DNA of 33,850 bases from Curtobacterium sp. UCD-KPL2560 (GTDB lineage Bacteria; Actinomycetota; Actinomycetes; Actinomycetales; Microbacteriaceae): assembly GCF_001705035.1 (NCBI RefSeq), contig NZ_MCIG01000001.1:1-33850 (forward strand), written 5' to 3'. Made by a program: the position numbers and the translations under genes. Under the pieces are notes generated by a model. That model saw nothing but the letters and a program-made list of their open reading frames with translations, made no database searches and was not told the origin of the DNA. Shown one piece after another: positions 23,566 through 31,418 of the stretch. The stretch's first letter is position 1. Each line of letters begins with the position of its first letter.

Positions 23566-24807
23566 ATGGCACCAAAGAAGGTATTCGGCATCGTCCTCGC
23601 CGGTGGCGAGGGCAAGCGGCTCATGCCGCTCACGGCCGACCGCGCGAAGCCCGCAGTCCCGTTCGGCGGCAACTTCCGCCTCATCGACTTCGCGCTCTCC
23701 AACCTGGTCAACTCCGGGCTGCAGAAGATCGTGGTCCTGACGCAGTACAAGTCGCACAGCCTCGACCGCCACGTCGCCGAGACCTGGCGCATGGAGGGGC
23801 TCCTCGGGTCCTACGTCGCGTCGGTGCCCGCGCAGCAGCGACTCGGCAAGCGCTGGTTCGCCGGCTCGGCCGACGCGATCCTGCAGTCGCTCAACCTGCT
23901 CCGTGACGAACGCCCCGACATCGTCGTCGTGGTCGGTGCCGACCACGTCTACCGCATGGACTTCCACCAGATGATCGAGGCCCACATCGCCTCCGGCCGC
24001 AGTGCCACGGTCGCGGCGATCCGTCAGCCGATCGGTCTCGCCGACCAGTTCGGCGTCATCCAGGTGGACGAGGAGGACCCGACCAGGATCGACGCGTTCC
24101 TCGAGAAGCCGAAGGACGCCGTCGGCCTGGCCGACTCCCCCGACGAGATCCTCGCGTCGATGGGCAACTACGTCTTCAACGCCGACGCGCTCGTCGACGC
24201 CGTGCTCCGCGACGGGCAGATCGAGACGAGCAAGCACGACATGGGCGGCGACATCGTCCCCGACTTCGTGGCCCGTGGCGACGCCGGCGTCTACGACCTC
24301 AAGGGCAACGACGTGCCGGGGTCGAACGAGCGCGACCGGTACTACTGGCGCGACGTGGGGACGATCGACTCGTTCTTCGACGCCCACATGGACCTCATCG
24401 CGCCGGTGCCGGTGTTCAACCTGTACAACCAGGACTGGCCGATCTTCAACCAGCAGACGAACCTGCCCCCGGCGAAGTTCGTGCGCGACGCAAACGGCAA
24501 CACCGGCTCGACCGTCGACTCGATCGTGTCGCTCGGCTGCCTGCTGTCCGGCGCGCAGGTCGAGCGCAGCGTGATCGGTCCGTGGTGCGGGATCGACTCC
24601 GGCGCGAAGGTCCTCGACTCGATCGTGTTCGAGCGGGCCTCGATCGGTGCCGGCGCCGTCGTGAACCGCGCCATCCTCGACAAGGACGTCGTGATCGCCC
24701 CCGGCGCCCGGGTCGGCGTCGACCGCGAGACCGACGAGGCCCGCGGCTTCACGGTCACCGAGTCCGGCATCACGGTCGTCGGCAAGGGCGTCCGCGTGGA
24801 GGCCTAG
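23566..24807 (+). CDS. glgC: Glucose-1-phosphate adenylyltransferase (ADP-glucose pyrophosphorylase)
   Basis: A 413-aa enzyme joining glucose-1-phosphate and ATP to ADP-glucose. [18 protein letters not shown] (13-30) is the nucleotide loop with catalytic Arg/Lys; [24 protein letters not shown] and RDVGTIDSF follow, and the last 100 residues show the hexapeptide beta-helix ([23 protein letters not shown]). The ATG at 23566 is preferred over an in-frame GTG at 23557, which would overlap the -10 box. Paired with glgA for glucan synthesis. Confidence 0.96.
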   Translation: MAPKKVFGIVLAGGEGKRLMPLTADRAKPAVPFGGNFRLIDFALSNLVNSGLQKIVVLTQYKSHSLDRHVAETWRMEGLLGSYVASVPAQQRLGKRWFAGSADAILQSLNLLRDERPDIVVVVGADHVYRMDFHQMIEAHIASGRSATVAAIRQPIGLADQFGVIQVDEEDPTRIDAFLEKPKDAVGLADSPDEILASMGNYVFNADALVDAVLRDGQIETSKHDMGGDIVPDFVARGDAGVYDLKGNDVPGSNERDRYYWRDVGTIDSFFDAHMDLIAPVPVFNLYNQDWPIFNQQTNLPPAKFVRDANGNTGSTVDSIVSLGCLLSGAQVERSVIGPWCGIDSGAKVLDSIVFERASIGAGAVVNRAILDKDVVIAPGARVGVDRETDEARGFTVTESGITVVGKGVRVEA

Positions 24808-24860
24808 GCAGGTCCACCGACCGCCACGCCCGGTCGCGTCCACGACGCGGCACCGGGCCG

Positions 24861-24899
24861 GGAGGCGCGGCTGACGTCACGGACGTCGGCCGCGCCTCC
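24861..24899. terminator. glgC terminator, member of the dispersed repeat family
   Basis: GGAGGCGCGGC (24861-24871) pairs with GCCGCGCCTCC (24889-24899); inside, GACGTC pairs with GACGTC, giving a stem of about 17 bp with a 3-nt loop. It ends 9 nt before the serB -10 box. Only the outer arms match the family core. Confidence 0.65.
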
Positions 24900-24908
24900 T
24901 GCTGTCGG

Positions 24909-24914
24909 TACCGT
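24909..24914 (+). promoter_or_regulatory. -10 box for serB
   Basis: TACCGT followed by TGGTCC and the GTG start; no ribosome site, so a leaderless message is likely. Confidence 0.5.
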
Positions 24915-24920
24915 TGGTCC

Positions 24921-25559
24921 GTGCCCCGCTTCCTCGTCGTCCTCGATGCCGACTCCACGCTGCTCGAGGACGAGGTCATCGAACTGCTCGCCGACCACGC
25001 CGGGACCCGGCCACAGGTGCAGGCGGTGACGGAGCGCGCCATGCGCGGCGAACTCGACTTCGCCGCGAGCCTGCGGGAGCGGGTCGCGACCCTGGCGGGC
25101 CTCCCGGCCGAGGTGTGCACCCGCGCGCAGCAGGCGGTCCGCGTCACGCGGGGTGCGGACGACCTGGTCCGCGGCGTGCACGCCGCCGGCGGGACCGTCG
25201 GTGTGGTGTCGGGCGGGTTCCACGAGGTGCTCGACCCGTTCGCGGCGCGCCTCGGGCTCGACCACTGCCGGGCGAACCGGCTCGAGGTCGTCGACGGCGT
25301 CCTCACCGGGCGGGTGTCCGGCGCGGTCGTCGACGCCGCGGCGAAGGCCGAGACCCTGCGCGCCTGGGCCGACGAGGACGGCGTGCCCATGACGCGGACG
25401 GTCGCGGTCGGGGACGGGGCGAACGACCTCGTGATGCTCGGCGTCGCGGCGCTCGGGGTGGCGTTCGACGCGAAGCCGCTCGTGCGCGAGCGGGCGGACG
25501 TGGCGGTCGTCGACCGAGACCTGTCCGCGGTGCTCGCGACCCTCGGGCTGCGCGGCTAG
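24921..25559 (+). CDS. serB: Phosphoserine phosphatase
   Basis: A 212-aa HAD phosphatase for the last step of serine synthesis. Motif I LDADSTLLEDEVIELLA (D9, D11), VVSGGFHEVLDPFA, a lysine in AAAKAETLRAW and GDGANDLVMLG are typical of SerB. The regulatory N-terminal ACT domains of mycobacterial SerB are absent, as in other short forms. The gene ends 23 nt from the convergent fabG stop. Confidence 0.92.
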   Translation: MPRFLVVLDADSTLLEDEVIELLADHAGTRPQVQAVTERAMRGELDFAASLRERVATLAGLPAEVCTRAQQAVRVTRGADDLVRGVHAAGGTVGVVSGGFHEVLDPFAARLGLDHCRANRLEVVDGVLTGRVSGAVVDAAAKAETLRAWADEDGVPMTRTVAVGDGANDLVMLGVAALGVAFDAKPLVRERADVAVVDRDLSAVLATLGLRG

Positions 25560-25582
25560 CGCGGACGCCGGCCGCGGTCGGG

Positions 25583-26296
25583 CTAGTGACCCATCCCGAG
25601 GCCGCCGTCGACCGGGATGACCGCGCCGGAGACGTACCCGGCACCGTCGCCGGCGAGGAACAGCGTCGCCTCGGCCACGTCGTCCACGGTGCCGTAGCGC
25701 GCCGCGGGGATCTGCTTCTTGAACTCGGCCTGCAGCTCCTCGGGCAGCGCGGCGGTCATGTCGGTCTGGATGAAGCCGGGCGCGACGACGTTCGCGGTGA
25801 TGCCGCGGGAGCCGAGCTCGCGCGTGATCGACCGGGCCATGCCGACGAGGGCGGCCTTCGACGACGCGTAGTTGACCTGACCGACCTGGCCGTAGGCGCC
25901 GACGACGCTCGACATCAGGACGATGCGGCCGAACTTCGCCTTCATCATGCCCTTCGTGGCGCGCTTGACGACGCGGAAGGTGCCCGTGAGGTTCGTGTCG
26001 ACGACGCTCGTGAAGTCCTCCTCGGACATGCGGAGCAGCAGCTGGTCGTTCGTGATGCCGGCGTTGGCGACGAGGACCTCGATCGGCCCGAGCTCCGCCT
26101 CGACCTGCGAGAACGCGGCGTCGACCGAGGCCGAGTCGGTGATGTCCGCGGCGACCGTGAGCGCACCCTCGGGGCCGCCCTGGCCGCTGCGGGAGGTCAC
26201 GGCGACGCGGTGCCCGGCGGCGACGAAGCGCTCCGCCAGGGCGTGGCCGATACCGCGGTTGCCGCCGGTGATGAGGACGGTACGGGGGGTGCTCAT
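25583..26296 (-). CDS. fabG: 3-oxoacyl-ACP reductase (short-chain dehydrogenase)
   Basis: A 237-aa NADPH-dependent reductase of fatty acid synthesis. TGGNRGIGHA (10-19) binds the cofactor; NAG (78-80), S130 and YASSK (Y143, K147) are the active-site residues. IPVDGGLGMGH at the end is typical of FabG, and the lead GGNRGIG matches the mycobacterial MabA type. ACGGAGCG precedes the ATG. No inhA or other fab gene adjoins it; an SDR of other specificity cannot be excluded. A TACGCT box at 26363-26368 (minus) is its likely -10, giving a leader of about 60 nt. Confidence 0.88.
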   Translation of the reverse strand: MSTPRTVLITGGNRGIGHALAERFVAAGHRVAVTSRSGQGGPEGALTVAADITDSASVDAAFSQVEAELGPIEVLVANAGITNDQLLLRMSEEDFTSVVDTNLTGTFRVVKRATKGMMKAKFGRIVLMSSVVGAYGQVGQVNYASSKAALVGMARSITRELGSRGITANVVAPGFIQTDMTAALPEELQAEFKKQIPAARYGTVDDVAEATLFLAGDGAGYVSGAVIPVDGGLGMGH

Positions 26297-26362
26297 GGTC
26301 GCTCCGTTCGGTGGTGTGGGGCTCGGCGTGCCGTCGGTCTCCCGGCCGGACACGCCCGGACG

Positions 26363-26368
26363 AGCGTA
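26363..26368 (-). promoter_or_regulatory. -10 box for fabG
   Basis: Minus-strand TACGCT in the 165-bp divergent spacer between fabG and the DUF3099 gene. No convincing -35. Confidence 0.35.
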
Positions 26369-26428
26369 CCGGAGCCGATCCCCGCACTTGTCCCCCGCGC
26401 GGCGGGGTGACTGTCGGTGGTGCGGGCT

Positions 26429-26434
26429 TAGGGT
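26429..26434 (+). promoter_or_regulatory. -10 box for the DUF3099 operon
   Basis: TAGGGT, about 27 nt before the ATG at 26462, which has GAGGGAAG as ribosome site. No clear -35. Confidence 0.4.
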
Positions 26435-26461
26435 TGTCGGAGACCGAGGGAAGAACACGGG

Positions 26462-26962
26462 ATGAAGTCGACGCAGCGGTACCAAGAGCAGCGACGTCAC
26501 GACGCCGGTCGTCGTGGGGCGCGACAGCTCCAGAGCACGAACAGCATCACGTCCTTGCCGGACTCGCCCGAGCAGGACCGGGCGCACCGCCTGTCCCGCT
26601 ACGTGTGGCAGATGGGCGTCCGCGTCGTGTGCTTCGTCGGGGCGGTGCTCATCTGGACCACGTGGCACACCTGGCTCGCGGTCATCCCGATCGTCCTCGC
26701 CGCCGTGATCCCGTGGGTCGCGGTCATCGTCGCGAACGCCGGCAACCACAGCGAGAGCGACCTCGTGTCCCCGGCCGGTGCGATCGAGCTCTACGACGCG
26801 GTCGACCCGCGGCTCCGCGAGCAGCAGGAGGACGCGCGGGCCGAGGCCTACCGTGCCGAGCAGGAACGCCTCCGCGAACAGGCCCAGCACGCGCAGGAAG
26901 AATGGCAGCGCAACGGCGACCGCTCCCGCGTCTGGTCCTCCAAGTCCCGAGCGCACCGCTGA
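26462..26962 (+). CDS. DUF3099 family membrane protein
   Basis: A 166-aa protein whose ITSLPDSPEQDRAHRLSRY (29-47) is the DUF3099 hallmark. Two hydrophobic spans (about 50-67 and 70-90) follow, then a charged coiled-coil tail rich in Glu, Gln and Arg. Function is unknown; the family is found in actinobacteria. It shares its stop with the next start (TGATG). Confidence 0.88.
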   Translation: MKSTQRYQEQRRHDAGRRGARQLQSTNSITSLPDSPEQDRAHRLSRYVWQMGVRVVCFVGAVLIWTTWHTWLAVIPIVLAAVIPWVAVIVANAGNHSESDLVSPAGAIELYDAVDPRLREQQEDARAEAYRAEQERLREQAQHAQEEWQRNGDRSRVWSSKSRAHR

Positions 26963-27270
26963 TGGGGGCGACGTTCGACCTCTTCACCGAGCCGGGCTCG
27001 ACGCCGGTGTGCTCCCGTGCCGGGTGCACGAACACCGCGGAGTGGCGGATCAACTGGCGCAACCCGCGCATCCACTCGGTCGACCGCGTGAAGATCTGGG
27101 CGGCGTGCGAGGAGCACTGCGACTTCCTCGCCGACTACCTGCGGTCCCGCTCGTTCCCGGTGCGGGTGACCGGCATGCAGGAAGAGGTCGACCACCTGGA
27201 CGACGTCCGTGCGCGTGAGGACGCCCCGAAGAACGACGTCGGGGTGCGTTCCTCCGGAACCGGGCGATGA
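26962..27270 (+). CDS. Small cysteine-containing actinobacterial protein
   Basis: A 102-aa cytoplasmic protein, function unknown. CSRAGC (17-22) and the later CEEHC (49-53) could form a zinc-binding pair, with RINWRNPRIHS between. I recall homologues being labelled acetone carboxylase in databases, but nothing here supports that enzyme. The ATG overlaps the DUF3099 stop by 1 nt and its stop overlaps the SURF1 start by 4 nt, so it is co-translated with both. Confidence 0.85.
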   Translation: MGATFDLFTEPGSTPVCSRAGCTNTAEWRINWRNPRIHSVDRVKIWAACEEHCDFLADYLRSRSFPVRVTGMQEEVDHLDDVRAREDAPKNDVGVRSSGTGR

Positions 27271-28262
27271 CCCAGGAGTTCGACCCGAGCACCCGGTACG
27301 GGCGCAAGCACGCGGCGAAGATCCGGCAGCAGGCCGGCGGACGACCGCCCGTCGACCCCGACACCACGCCGTCGTCCGACCGCGATGGCGGACCGGGCAC
27401 CGGCGGCCCCACGCCAGGGTGGCACTTCGTCCGCAGTCGTCGCTGGCTGGGCTACTTCGCGATCGCCGTCGCGTTCGCGATCATCTGCACGCTGTTCGGC
27501 ATGTGGCAGTGGAACCGCCGGAACGAAGCCGTGCGGGTGAACGAACAGATCGCCACGAACTACGACCACACCCCGGTGCCCCTCGACCAGGCGCTCCCCC
27601 GGGCGTCGAGCTGGGACGACGACCAGACCTGGCTGCGGGTCGAGGTCACCGGACGCTACGACACCGACGAGCAGCTGCTCGTCCGGAACCGGGTGCACAA
27701 CGGCCAACCCGGCTTCGAGGTGCTCACGCCGCTCGTCACCGCCGACGGTCGTGCGTTCGTGGTCGACCGCGGCTGGGTGCCGACCGGCAACGCCCAGGAC
27801 GCGCCCGACCACGTCCCGGCGCCGCCGTCGGGCGAGGTCACGGTCACCGCACGCCTGCAGCAGAGCGAGCCGCGGATCCCCGGGCGCACCGACCCGAAGC
27901 ACACCGACCAGGTCCAGTCGGTCACCCTGCCGGACGTCGCGGACAAGGTCGACGTCCCGATCTGGACGGGTGCGTACGGCCAGCTCGCCACCGAGCGCCC
28001 CGGGCCCACCGAGGCACGGCCGCTCGGCTGGGACCGCCCCTCGGCCGACACCGGGCTGCACCTCAGCTACTTCATCCAGTGGTTCCTCTTCGCGTTCGGC
28101 GGTTTCGGCTTCCTGGCCTACGTGATGGTGCAGGAGTACCGCAACCTCAACCAGGACGACCCCGAGGAGCGGGAGCGCGCGCTCGAACGGCAGCGGCGCA
28201 AGGACGCCAAGCCGCGGTCGGACGACGAGGTCGAGGACGCCCTGCTCGGCGCGCAGCGCTGA
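27267..28262 (+). CDS. SURF1 family cytochrome oxidase assembly protein
   Basis: A 331-aa membrane protein helping assemble the aa3-type cytochrome c oxidase. Two transmembrane spans (about 60-78 and 272-290) flank an outside domain, as in all SURF1 proteins. FGMWQWNRR, LLVRNRVHNGQPGFEVLTPL, VVDRGWVP and LHLSYFIQWFLFAFGGFGF are visible. The disordered first 50 residues and the charged tail are cytoplasmic. ATG within an ATGA overlap. The link to DUF3099 suggests a shared respiratory or envelope role, by position only. Confidence 0.92.
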   Translation: MTQEFDPSTRYGRKHAAKIRQQAGGRPPVDPDTTPSSDRDGGPGTGGPTPGWHFVRSRRWLGYFAIAVAFAIICTLFGMWQWNRRNEAVRVNEQIATNYDHTPVPLDQALPRASSWDDDQTWLRVEVTGRYDTDEQLLVRNRVHNGQPGFEVLTPLVTADGRAFVVDRGWVPTGNAQDAPDHVPAPPSGEVTVTARLQQSEPRIPGRTDPKHTDQVQSVTLPDVADKVDVPIWTGAYGQLATERPGPTEARPLGWDRPSADTGLHLSYFIQWFLFAFGGFGFLAYVMVQEYRNLNQDDPEERERALERQRRKDAKPRSDDEVEDALLGAQR

Positions 28263-28355
28263 CGACCGGCGCCGCACCGAACCGAACCGACGACCGGCGC
28301 ACGGCGCCGACGACGCGGCAACAGCGCCGACCTCCACCGTCGGCGCGCACCGCTC

Positions 28356-28383
28356 GACGGACGGACGGACGGACAGACGGACG
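28356..28383. repeat. GACG tetranucleotide repeat, seven units
   Basis: Seven tandem GACG units, one altered to GACA, run into the left arm of the large palindrome that follows. Confidence 0.75.
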
Positions 28384-28420
28384 GGAGGCGCGGTGCCAGC
28401 CGGCACCGCGCCTCCCGTCC
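28379..28420. terminator. Perfect 19-bp palindrome, dispersed repeat copy, between SURF1 and ABC-F
   Basis: GGACGGGAGGCGCGGTGCC and its complement flank a 4-nt AGCC loop. Placed between convergent genes, it probably ends transcription from both sides. The rest of the 189-bp spacer holds no gene. Confidence 0.75.
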
Positions 28421-28451
28421 GGTGGGTGCGCCGACCGGCGCACCCTGGGCG

Positions 28452-30050
28452 CTACGCGAGCTCGATGAGCTCGGCGTAGTCCTTGTTCCAGTGGTCCTCG
28501 GTGCCGTCCGGGAGCAGCAGGACCCGCTCGGGGTTCAGGGCCTCGACCGCCCCGGCGTCGTGCGACACGAGCACGACGGCACCCTCGTAGCCGGCCAGCG
28601 CGCCGAGGATCTCCTCGCGCGACGCCGGGTCCAAGTTGTTGGTGGGCTCGTCGAGCAGCAGCACGTTCGCGCCGGAGACCACGATCATCGCCAGGGACAG
28701 GCGGGTCTTCTCGCCGCCGGACAGGACGCCGGCCTTCTTGTAGCCGTCGTCACCCGTGAACAGGAACGACCCGAGCACCCGACGGGCCTCGGTCTCGTTG
28801 AGCTCGGTGGACGCCGAGACCATGTTCTCGATGACGGTCCGGTTCACGTCGATGTTCTCGTGCTCCTGTGCGTAGTAGCCGATGCGCAGGCCGTGGCCGG
28901 GCTGGATCTCCCCCGTGTCGGGCTGGTCCGCGCCCGCGAGGATACGCAGCAGGGTCGTCTTGCCGGCACCGTTGAAGCCGAGGATCACGACGCGCGAACC
29001 GCGGTCGATCGCCAGGTCGACGCCCGCGAAGATCTCGAGCGACCCGTACGACTTCGACAGGCCCTCGGCCATGAGCGGGGTGCGACCGCACGGCACCGGC
29101 GTCGGGAAGCGCAGCTTCGCGACGCGGTCTGCGACGCGCTCGTCCTCGAGCCCGGCGAGCAGCTTGTCGGCGCGCGCGACCATCTGGTGCGCCGCAGCGG
29201 CCTTCGACGCCTTCGCCCCGAAGCGCGCCGCCTGGTCCTTGAGGGTCGCGGCCTTCTTCTCGGCGCTCGCGCGCTCCTTGCGGCGGCGCTCCTCGTCGGC
29301 GGCACGCTGGCGCTGGTACAGCTTCCAGCCCATGTTGTAGATGTCGATGCTCTGCCGGTTCGCGTCGAGGTAGAAGACGCGGTTCACGACCTCGTCGACG
29401 AGTTCGACGTCGTGCGAGATCACGATGACGCCGCCCGGGTAGGTCTTGAGGTGCTCCCGGAGCCACACGACCGAGTCGGCGTCGAGGTGGTTCGTCGGCT
29501 CGTCGAGGATCATCGTCTCGGCGTCCGAGAACAGGATCCGGGCGAGCTCGATGCGGCGGCGCTGACCGCCGGACAGGGTCTTCAGCTGCTGGTCGAGGAT
29601 CCGGTCCGGCAGCTTGAGGTTCGACGCGATGGACGCCGCCTCGGCCTCGGCCGCGTAGCCGCCGAGCGCGTTGAACTGGTCGTCGAGCCGGCTGTACCGA
29701 CGCATGGCCTTCTCGGAGACGGCCGGGTCCTCGCTCGCCATGTCCAGTGTGGCCTGCCGGATGCCCTCGACCAGCTCGCCGAGACCACGGGCGTCGAGGA
29801 TGCGCTTGCGTGCCGTGTCCTCCGGGTTGCCGGAGCGCGGGTCCTGCGGCAGGTAGCCGATCTCCCCGGTGCGCTCGATCTTGCCGCCGGTCGGCTGCGT
29901 CTCACCCGCGAGGGCCTTCGTCATCGTGGTCTTGCCGGCGCCGTTGCGCCCGACCAGACCGATCTTGTCGCCCTTCTCGACGCGGAACGACACGTCCTCC
30001 ATGAGGAGTCGGGCCCCGACGCGGATCTCGAGTTCGTGCACGGCAAGCAC
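28452..30050 (-). CDS. ABC-F family ATPase
   Basis: A 532-aa soluble protein with two ABC domains and no membrane span, expected to act on ribosomes. Domain 1: Walker A GRNGAGKTT (34-42), LSGGQRRR, MILDEPTNHLD. A charged linker rich in Arg, Lys and Ala (about 250-310) is the P-site tRNA interaction motif region. Domain 2: GFNGAGKTT, LSGGEKTRL and LLLDEPTNNLD. It lacks the features of EttA's arm that I can judge by eye; a translation factor or an antibiotic-resistance factor are both possible. GTG at 30050 is used; a GTG at 30041 is an alternative. Confidence 0.92.
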   Translation of the reverse strand: MLAVHELEIRVGARLLMEDVSFRVEKGDKIGLVGRNGAGKTTMTKALAGETQPTGGKIERTGEIGYLPQDPRSGNPEDTARKRILDARGLGELVEGIRQATLDMASEDPAVSEKAMRRYSRLDDQFNALGGYAAEAEAASIASNLKLPDRILDQQLKTLSGGQRRRIELARILFSDAETMILDEPTNHLDADSVVWLREHLKTYPGGVIVISHDVELVDEVVNRVFYLDANRQSIDIYNMGWKLYQRQRAADEERRRKERASAEKKAATLKDQAARFGAKASKAAAAHQMVARADKLLAGLEDERVADRVAKLRFPTPVPCGRTPLMAEGLSKSYGSLEIFAGVDLAIDRGSRVVILGFNGAGKTTLLRILAGADQPDTGEIQPGHGLRIGYYAQEHENIDVNRTVIENMVSASTELNETEARRVLGSFLFTGDDGYKKAGVLSGGEKTRLSLAMIVVSGANVLLLDEPTNNLDPASREEILGALAGYEGAVVLVSHDAGAVEALNPERVLLLPDGTEDHWNKDYAELIELA

Positions 30051-30108
30051 AGAGGACGTCCAATCAGTTGGTGGTTTTGCACAACGGTGTGTGCGGGAGG
30101 TGCACCGC

Positions 30109-30114
30109 TACGCT
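30109..30114 (+). promoter_or_regulatory. -10 box for bioY
   Basis: TACGCT, about 52 nt before the ATG at 30167. The 116-bp divergent spacer to the ABC-F gene has an AT-richer stretch near 30070-30085. I find no BirA- or BioQ-type operator I can vouch for. Confidence 0.4.
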
Positions 30115-30166
30115 GACGGGACCGATGGTCACCGAACGGGACCAGCAGTCCATTCTAGGAGAATCC

Positions 30167-30766
30167 ATGACGAACGCCACCGGGTTCGCTCGCCGCGCAG
30201 TCCTCGCCGACCGTCTTCGGACCCACGGCCTCGCCACGAAAGTCGCACTCGTCGCCGGTGGAGCGCTGTTCACCGCCGCCATGGCACAGGTGCAGGTCCC
30301 GATGTGGCCCGTGCCGATCACCGGGCAGACGCTCGCGGTCGTCCTCGTCGGCGCCACCCTCGGTGCCCGCCGTGGCATGCTCTCGCTGCTCGTCTACGCG
30401 GTCGCCGGGCTCGCCGGTGCGCCGTTCTTCGCCGAGGCCTCCGGCGGCCTCGCAGCGCTGGCCTCGCCGAGCTTCGGGTACGTCGTCGGCTTCGTCCCCG
30501 CCGCGGGCGTCGTCGGCTGGCTCGCTCGTCGCGACTGGGACCGCAAGGTCGGCCGCGCCACCGTCGCCATGCTCCTCGCGAGCGCGATCCCCTTCGTCAC
30601 GGGGCTGCCCTGGCTCGCGGTCGTGCTCGGTGAGCTCGGCGCGCCGAACGACCTGCAGTCGGTGCTCGCCGCCGGCCTCTACCCGTTCGTCGTCGGCGGT
30701 GTCGCCAAGGCGCTCATCGCCGCGGGTCTGCTGCCCCTCACGTGGAAGCTGGTCGGCCGCCGCTGA
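30167..30766 (+). CDS. bioY: Biotin transporter BioY (S component)
   Basis: A 199-aa membrane protein with about six spans that binds and takes up biotin, alone or with ECF energising subunits. QVQVPMWPVPITGQTLAVVLVGATLG (the Pro-rich PVPITGQT core), AGAPFFAEASGG and SFGYVVGFVPAA are family signatures. The ATG is preferred over an upstream GTG at 30068 because AGGAGA lies 5 nt before it. No bioM/bioN genes are adjacent, so shared ECF subunits or solo action would be needed. Confidence 0.93.
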   Translation: MTNATGFARRAVLADRLRTHGLATKVALVAGGALFTAAMAQVQVPMWPVPITGQTLAVVLVGATLGARRGMLSLLVYAVAGLAGAPFFAEASGGLAALASPSFGYVVGFVPAAGVVGWLARRDWDRKVGRATVAMLLASAIPFVTGLPWLAVVLGELGAPNDLQSVLAAGLYPFVVGGVAKALIAAGLLPLTWKLVGRR

Positions 30767-30778
30767 CGCAGCGCGCCG

Positions 30779-30800
30779 ACGCTGCGTCGTGACGCAGCGT
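30779..30800. repeat. 10-bp palindrome after bioY
   Basis: ACGCTGCGTC GT GACGCAGCGT. The left arm can also pair with TGACGCAGC at the bioY stop, so two exclusive hairpins are possible. Confidence 0.6.
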
Positions 30801-30810
30801 CCCGCCGACG

Positions 30811-30840
30811 AGGGCCCCGCACCGGACGGTGCGGGGCCCT
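30811..30840 (+). terminator. bioY terminator
   Basis: AGGGCCCCGCACC and GGTGCGGGGCCCT form a perfect 13-bp stem with a GGAC loop, followed by CCGTCGTTCG. The rest of the 316-bp convergent spacer (30767-31082) holds a degraded and a full copy of the dispersed repeat and no gene. Confidence 0.75.
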
Positions 30841-31022
30841 CCGTCGTTCGGGGGGCGGCCACGACCGGGCGGGACACGCCGTGGGTCCAACGCCGAGCGG
30901 GCCGGACCGGTCGGCCCCACGCGGGGAGGGTGACGAAACGGTCCCGCTCGGCGGTGCCCTGCGCCGACGACGGACAGGAGGCGTGGTGCCGTCGGATCCG
31001 CCCGGCGGCGCCCCGCACCGAC

Positions 31023-31070
31023 GACGGACGGGAGGCGCGGTGCCAGCTGGCACCGCGCCTCCCGTCCGTC
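31023..31070. terminator. Perfect 48-bp palindrome, dispersed repeat copy, at the suf operon end
   Basis: The stem is 22 bp with an AGCT centre, so the whole 48 bp is self-complementary; the inner 42 bp match the copy at 28379-28420 except for one loop base. It lies 13 nt past the sufT stop. Confidence 0.75.
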
Positions 31071-31082
31071 CGGTGGTCGCGA

Positions 31083-31418
31083 CTAGATCGAGAAGCCGAG
31101 CGCGCGCATCATCTCGCGCCCGTCGTCGGTGATCCGCTCCGGACCCCACGGCGGCATCCACACCCAGTTGATGCGGAACGCGTCCACGATGCCGTCCAGC
31201 GCGTTGGCCGTGTCGCCCTCGATGACGTCGGTCAGCGGGCAGCCGGCGCTCGTCAGCGTCATGCTGATGACGAGTGCGTTGGCCTCGTCGTCCATCGCGA
31301 GGTCGTAGATCAGGCCGAGGTCGACGATGTTCACGCCGAGCTCGGGGTCCTGGACCTCCTTGAGGCCCTCGACGACCTCGTCGAACTTCTCCGGGGAGAG
31401 TGCGGTGATCACGGTCAC
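31083..31418 (-). CDS. sufT: Metal-sulfur cluster assembly factor, SufT/MIP18 (DUF59) family
   Basis: A 111-aa DUF59 protein thought to help mature iron-sulfur proteins. VQDPELGVNIVDLGLIYDL (22-40) and TLTSAGCPLTDVIEG (54-68), with the conserved cysteine, are diagnostic; the WMPPWGPERIT segment is typical of the SufT branch. Last gene of the suf operon; its GTG overlaps the sufC stop by 4 nt. Confidence 0.9.
   Translation of the reverse strand: MTVITALSPEKFDEVVEGLKEVQDPELGVNIVDLGLIYDLAMDDEANALVISMTLTSAGCPLTDVIEGDTANALDGIVDAFRINWVWMPPWGPERITDDGREMMRALGFSI

Noticed and set aside
26962..27270. Acetone carboxylase subunit for the 102-aa protein
   Set aside because: Only a remembered database label; the short Cys-containing protein has no features of that enzyme.
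30051..30166. Biotin-responsive operator (BirA or BioQ type) before bioY
   Set aside because: No recognisable half-site pair; the AT-richer stretch near 30070-30085 is not symmetric enough to call.
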